DNA of 16,674 nucleotides from Pyrodictiaceae archaeon (GTDB taxonomy: Archaea; Thermoproteota; Thermoprotei_A; Sulfolobales; Pyrodictiaceae). Shown piece by piece: positions 13,983-16,674 of the stretch (position 1 is its first letter; each line of letters opens with the position of its first letter). A program made the position numbers and the translations under genes. The notes under the pieces are model-generated. The model was not told the DNA's origin, searched no databases, and saw only the letters and a program-made list of their open reading frames with translations. Location: contig JALTZQ010000094.1 in the NCBI GenBank assembly GCA_027046105.1, forward strand, positions 1 to 16,674. Direction: 5' to 3'.

Positions 13983-13998
13983 GTGGGGTTTTCCCCTC
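13983..13998 (+). terminator. Small hairpin just after the ribonucleotide reductase stop
   Basis: GGGG, loop TTTT, CCCC (13985-13996), extended by one G-C pair across a T-T mismatch. It begins 2 nt after the stop codon. Archaeal ends do not need hairpins, so this may instead protect the 3' end. Confidence 0.35.
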
Positions 13999-14011
13999 AT
14001 CTAGTAAGGCG

Positions 14012-14024
14012 GAGCCAGCGGCTC
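14012..14024. repeat. Short inverted repeat upstream of the threonine dehydratase gene
   Basis: GAGCC, loop AGC, GGCTC. It lies about 80 nt before GTG 14103 in the 121-nt gap. Possible operator or 3'-end hairpin of the upstream transcript. Confidence 0.3.
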
Positions 14025-14057
14025 AAACATATTAGCGGGAGACCCTAATAGCGCTCA

Positions 14058-14066
14058 TACTTTAAG
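14058..14066 (+). promoter_or_regulatory. Possible TATA box of the threonine dehydratase gene
   Basis: TACTTTAAG has a TTTAA core. A transcript start near 14086 would give a leader of about 17 nt before GTG 14103, containing GGTGGGA. Confidence 0.4.
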
Positions 14067-14102
14067 CCAAGTAACACTTGTTGCTTATGCTGTGGTGGGA
14101 CT

Positions 14103-15335
14103 GTGAAAGAGAGCCTCGGCAGGCTCCTAGAAGACATTTATGCCCGCAGTCTTGAGGCCTTAAGGGTTGTTAGAGAGCATGCACACCACACCCCACTAGA
14201 CTTGAGTAGGACTTTTAGCAGAATGACGGGCTCCCAAGTCTACCTCAAGTATGAGAATCTGCAAAAGACTGGCTCATTCAAGATCCGTGGCGCACTCTAC
14301 AAGGTTTACCGCGTAAAGAATGGGGCCCGTGGCGTTGTAGCAGCTTCTGCAGGCAACCATGCACAGGGAGTGGCTTATGCTGCTCAGTGTTTTGGTTTGC
14401 CAGCCGTCATAGTCATGCCTGTAACTGCTACCATCTCCAAAGTCGAAGCCACACGTGGTTATGGCGCTGAAGTAGTCCTCTACGGGAGCATCTATGATGA
14501 GGCTGAGGCTAAGGCTAGGGAGATAGCAAGAGAGCGTAACTACGAGTTTATCCCAGCATTCAACGACCCAGACATTATCGCGGGGCAGGCAACTATAGCG
14601 CATGAACTCCTCCAAGACCTCTCAGACATGGATGCCATCGTGGTTCCTCTTGGTGGCGGGGGCCTAGCTTCGGGGATTGCTACGGTATTAAAGAAGAAGA
14701 GGCCCAGTGTGAGGATTATAGGTGTTGAGCCAGAGAATGCGCCAAAATTCCTTGAATCCATCCGTGCTGGAAGACCAGTAAAGGTCGAGGCTAAGCCCAC
14801 TATAGCTGACGGCCTTGCTGTTAAGAGGCCCGGCGAGCTAACATTCCAGATTGTAAGCGAGCTCCTAGACGACATCGTAACTGTTAGTGAGGGGGAGATA
14901 TCGCATGCCATATACCTGCTACTGGAGAGGGCTAAGGTCCTCGCTGAGGGTGCTGGCGCTGCTGCTCTAGCAGCACTGTTAGCTGGCAAGGTGCCAGGAG
15001 TTGAAGGCAGAAAAGTTGTAGCCATGGTTTCTGGCGGAAACATAGACCTCACAATGCTTAACAGGATAATAATCCGCGGCCTACGTTATAGTAGTAGAGT
15101 AGTAACCCTCTACGGCCACGTGCCAGACTTTCCAGGCGTACTAGCAGACGTAGCCACGGTACTCGCCAAGCACCGCGCCAATATTCTTGAAGTACTGCAC
15201 GACCGCGGTGATCCACATTCTCCCCCGTGGCATACCGCGCTAAGGATAATAGTCGAGGTGCCATCGAGGAGTGAGGTAGCCATAATACTAGAGGAGCTAG
15301 AGAGGAAAGGCTACAAGTTCAAGACGCTAGAATAA
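14103..15335 (+). CDS. ilvA: Threonine dehydratase (threonine ammonia-lyase) with C-terminal ACT domain
   Basis: This PLP enzyme converts threonine (and serine) to 2-oxobutyrate (pyruvate) and ammonia by way of a reactive enamine. The 410 residues show the PLP lysine in KTGSFKIRGA (Lys60), ASAGNHAQG (81-89), the phosphate-binding GGGGLASG (184-191) and SGGNID (310-315). Residues about 331-410 form an ACT-type regulatory domain beginning VTLYGHVPDFPGVLADVATVL, with ligand-site-like DFPG. A single ACT domain and total length of about 400 match the catabolic/archaeal type rather than the long two-ACT biosynthetic IlvA, so the product could feed isoleucine synthesis or energy metabolism. The start is GTG; GGTGGGA (14094-14100) is only 2 nt away, which is tight, and no other start fits better. 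RidA, encoded about 7 kb upstream, would clear its enamine product. It is convergent with the radical SAM gene. Confidence 0.9.
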   Translation: MKESLGRLLEDIYARSLEALRVVREHAHHTPLDLSRTFSRMTGSQVYLKYENLQKTGSFKIRGALYKVYRVKNGARGVVAASAGNHAQGVAYAAQCFGLPAVIVMPVTATISKVEATRGYGAEVVLYGSIYDEAEAKAREIARERNYEFIPAFNDPDIIAGQATIAHELLQDLSDMDAIVVPLGGGGLASGIATVLKKKRPSVRIIGVEPENAPKFLESIRAGRPVKVEAKPTIADGLAVKRPGELTFQIVSELLDDIVTVSEGEISHAIYLLLERAKVLAEGAGAAALAALLAGKVPGVEGRKVVAMVSGGNIDLTMLNRIIIRGLRYSSRVVTLYGHVPDFPGVLADVATVLAKHRANILEVLHDRGDPHSPPWHTALRIIVEVPSRSEVAIILEELERKGYKFKTLE

Positions 15336-15351
15336 CGCAAGCAAAAGGGGG

Positions 15352-16182
15352 CTACTCGGGGTATACCCCCACTTTTAGCCCACGACTCTCCAACACCTCT
15401 GCAAAGGCCTCCATAGCAGTTCTCGGCGCCCTCCTCACTTCCCTAAGCCTTGTAGGCGCGTATGCTGTATACAAGTGTACTATGTTGGGTTCTATGCGTG
15501 AAAGCTCCATGGCCATGGCCTCAGCATCTCCTAGCTCATAGTTTTTAACGCCACGAAACTCTAGGAGCATTGTCTGAATAGCCACACTAGCAGGAGTCAA
15601 GCCCCGGAGGAGGCGGAGGCAGCCTAGTACATCGCTAAGCCTAGCAGAAGGCTCTGGCTGGTTTATTAGGACGTACTTCCAGTCTATTACAGTGTCAAGC
15701 TTAGCCTCAATATGCTCAAGCAAGTCTAGAGCCTTCCGCGTCTGGGGAGAGCAGAGCCTTGTAGAGTTCGTGATAACGCCAAGGCTAGCCTTTAAGCCAT
15801 ATTCTCTAATCACGCTCCTAGCCTCAGTCACAAGCTCACTGAATAATGGGTGAAGCGTGGGCTCGCCATTACCCGAGAAGTCTATTGCCTCAAGCTTATA
15901 AGCCTCGTCGCCAAGAGCCTCCAAGGCATCCACAAGAGCTCTACGTAGGAGACTAGGGGTAACCTTGTAAGAGCCCTGCATAGGCTCAAGAGTCCTAACA
16001 TTTGCGCCGCCACGAAAACAGTAGACGCAATGGAAACTACACACGTTCAATCCCGGGAAAGTGTTTATCCCAAGAGAATACCCCCTTCTCCTAGAATGTA
16101 GTGGGCCATAGACAATAGAGAACCTTGCCAGCCCACGGCCACCGGGCTTGCGGTAGTCCACGAACATTCTTAGCAAGACCAA
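15352..16182 (-). CDS. Radical SAM protein, COG0731-like
   Basis: 276 residues. The N-terminus has YGPLHSRRRGYSLGIN (25-40), the variant of the GPVPSRRLGRSLGI motif that marks one radical SAM group, followed by CSFHCVYC (Cys48, Cys52, Cys55), the Cx3Cx2C that binds the 4Fe-4S cluster and S-adenosylmethionine. DFSGNGEPT (101-109) is the Gly-rich SAM-binding strand. The rest follows a partial TIM-barrel pattern. COG0731 contains the wyosine-synthesis enzyme TYW1 and shorter relatives of unknown function; this one lacks extra domains, so the substrate is unknown. The frame begins with TTG 16182, with GGTG 4 nt upstream; ATG 16167 is an alternative start five residues later with no evident ribosome binding site. 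It is convergent with ilvA, 16 nt apart. Confidence 0.82.
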   Translation of the reverse strand: MVLLRMFVDYRKPGGRGLARFSIVYGPLHSRRRGYSLGINTFPGLNVCSFHCVYCFRGGANVRTLEPMQGSYKVTPSLLRRALVDALEALGDEAYKLEAIDFSGNGEPTLHPLFSELVTEARSVIREYGLKASLGVITNSTRLCSPQTRKALDLLEHIEAKLDTVIDWKYVLINQPEPSARLSDVLGCLRLLRGLTPASVAIQTMLLEFRGVKNYELGDAEAMAMELSRIEPNIVHLYTAYAPTRLREVRRAPRTAMEAFAEVLESRGLKVGVYPE

Positions 16183-16318
16183 GAGACACCAGGTATGTGG
16201 AGGACAGATAGGGGCCAGACAAAAGCACTAGCACGAGGACAATACAGTAAATACCATATGTCTACCAGCAACTTTAAGCCATGGCCTATCTCTACCGGGG
16301 TATTTGGGGTGCCAGTAG
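16183..16318. other. Short intergenic region, possible TATA box on the minus strand
   Basis: 136 nt between two minus-strand genes. GGCTTAAAGT at about 16270-16279 (minus) could be a TATA box for the radical SAM gene with a leader of roughly 65-70 nt, but the spacing is not convincing. Confidence 0.25.
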
Positions 16319-16674
16319 TCAGGGTGGTGCTAGAATAGCTGCTGGAGGGCCAGGAATTACTGGGAGCACCTCTTCTTGAGTGTTCCCATCACTGTATACT
16401 AGCTCTAGCCTAGCCTCTATAGCCTTATATACTTCAACAGTGATGAATGCGCCAGGACAGTGTACACTAATGCTTCTGAAGTCTCCATCCCATAGTGGTA
16501 CTACGTAGCCAGCCCAGCTAAGAGAGCTTGAAGCATCTTCCATGTCCTCGATGAAATGCTCGACACGGATGACCCTCTTCTCCTCGCCTTGGAGGATAAT
16601 GGTTAGCTCTCTACAAAGATTATCTGGTCTCACCAAGGCGTAGAGAAATCCCTCCTCGTTACCAGGTATTGTTA
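16319..16674 (-). CDS. Unknown protein, C-terminal part (5' end beyond the window)
   Basis: The minus-strand frame is open to the right edge, giving 117 codons and a stop at 16319. A TTG at 16636 could start a 105-residue protein, with GAGGAGGG 14 nt before it, but the upstream residues IPGNEEGFLYAL are protein-like, so the gene more likely begins outside the window. The visible part has strand-like stretches (ELTIILQGEEKRVIRVEHFI, SISVHCPGAFITVEVYKAIE) and a Pro-rich C-terminus (VLPVIPGPPAAILAPP). No membrane segment or catalytic motif is seen. Not recognised. Confidence 0.55.
   Translation of the reverse strand, partial: TIPGNEEGFLYALVRPDNLCRELTIILQGEEKRVIRVEHFIEDMEDASSSLSWAGYVVPLWDGDFRSISVHCPGAFITVEVYKAIEARLELVYSDGNTQEEVLPVIPGPPAAILAPP

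Noticed and set aside
13982..14102. Cobalamin riboswitch or leader near the B12-dependent reductase and ilvA
   Set aside because: The gap is only 121 nt, lies after nrdJ rather than before it, and shows no B12-box-like conserved core.
14540..15052. Long open frame opposite ilvA on the minus strand
   Set aside because: Its translation is Ser/Thr/Pro-rich low-complexity typical of an antisense shadow, and ilvA is unambiguous.
1..16674. CRISPR array, integrase or complete insertion sequence
   Set aside because: No regularly spaced 24-40 nt repeats, no recombinase motifs and no terminal inverted repeats flanking a transposase were found on either strand.

Overview
The window looks like a chromosomal segment of a hyperthermophilic crenarchaeon, probably from the Desulfurococcales/Pyrodictiaceae group. 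This is inferred from AT-rich archaeal TATA-like boxes about 25 nt upstream of likely transcript starts, frequent GTG and TTG start codons with GGAGGTGATC-like ribosome binding sites, heavy AGG/AGA/ATA codon use, and the gene families present (Tat-exported solute-binding protein, coenzyme B12-dependent ribonucleotide reductase, COG0731-type radical SAM protein). No rRNA, tRNA, CRISPR array or complete insertion sequence was seen.

Layout. Positions 1-322 (minus) hold the start of an EamA/DMT-type membrane transporter that runs off the left edge. Positions 620-5582 (plus) hold a complete branched-chain amino acid-type ABC importer: a Tat-signal binding protein, then after a 154-nt gap with a T6 tract two overlapping permeases (LivH, LivM) and two ATPases (LivG, LivF). 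A minus-strand ornithine cyclodeaminase/mu-crystallin family gene follows (5618-6547). It is divergent from a RidA enamine/imine deaminase (6699-7091). On the right, 11687-13981 is an adenosylcobalamin-dependent class II ribonucleotide reductase and 14103-15335 a threonine dehydratase with a C-terminal ACT domain. A convergent radical SAM gene (15352-16182) and a 5'-truncated unknown gene at the right edge close the window. Amino acid uptake, threonine deamination, imine hydrolysis (RidA) and possible imine reduction make a coherent amino acid catabolism theme, although the genes are in separate transcription units.

Between RidA and the ribonucleotide reductase lies an accessory island of about 4.5 kb. 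It has a gene-poor AT-rich stretch with a 52-codon ORF and two perfect hairpins, then a compact minus-strand operon of three genes. The first of these is a MNT/AbiEii-like nucleotidyltransferase, the second an unknown protein with a Cys-rich N-terminus, the third an unknown 96-residue protein. A divergent plus-strand pair follows: a 503-residue protein with an N-terminal winged helix, and a small multi-pass membrane protein, both AT-richer than the flanks. The island ends in what looks like a decayed minus-strand gene. The 151-nt divergent intergenic region carries a TATA box, an inverted repeat between that TATA box and the operon start, a 14-bp perfect palindrome and a tandem 9-bp repeat, which suggests tight regulation. 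This nucleotidyltransferase plus winged-helix/membrane-protein locus is the best candidate for an undescribed system, possibly toxin-antitoxin or defence; that function is inferred only from gene type and arrangement.
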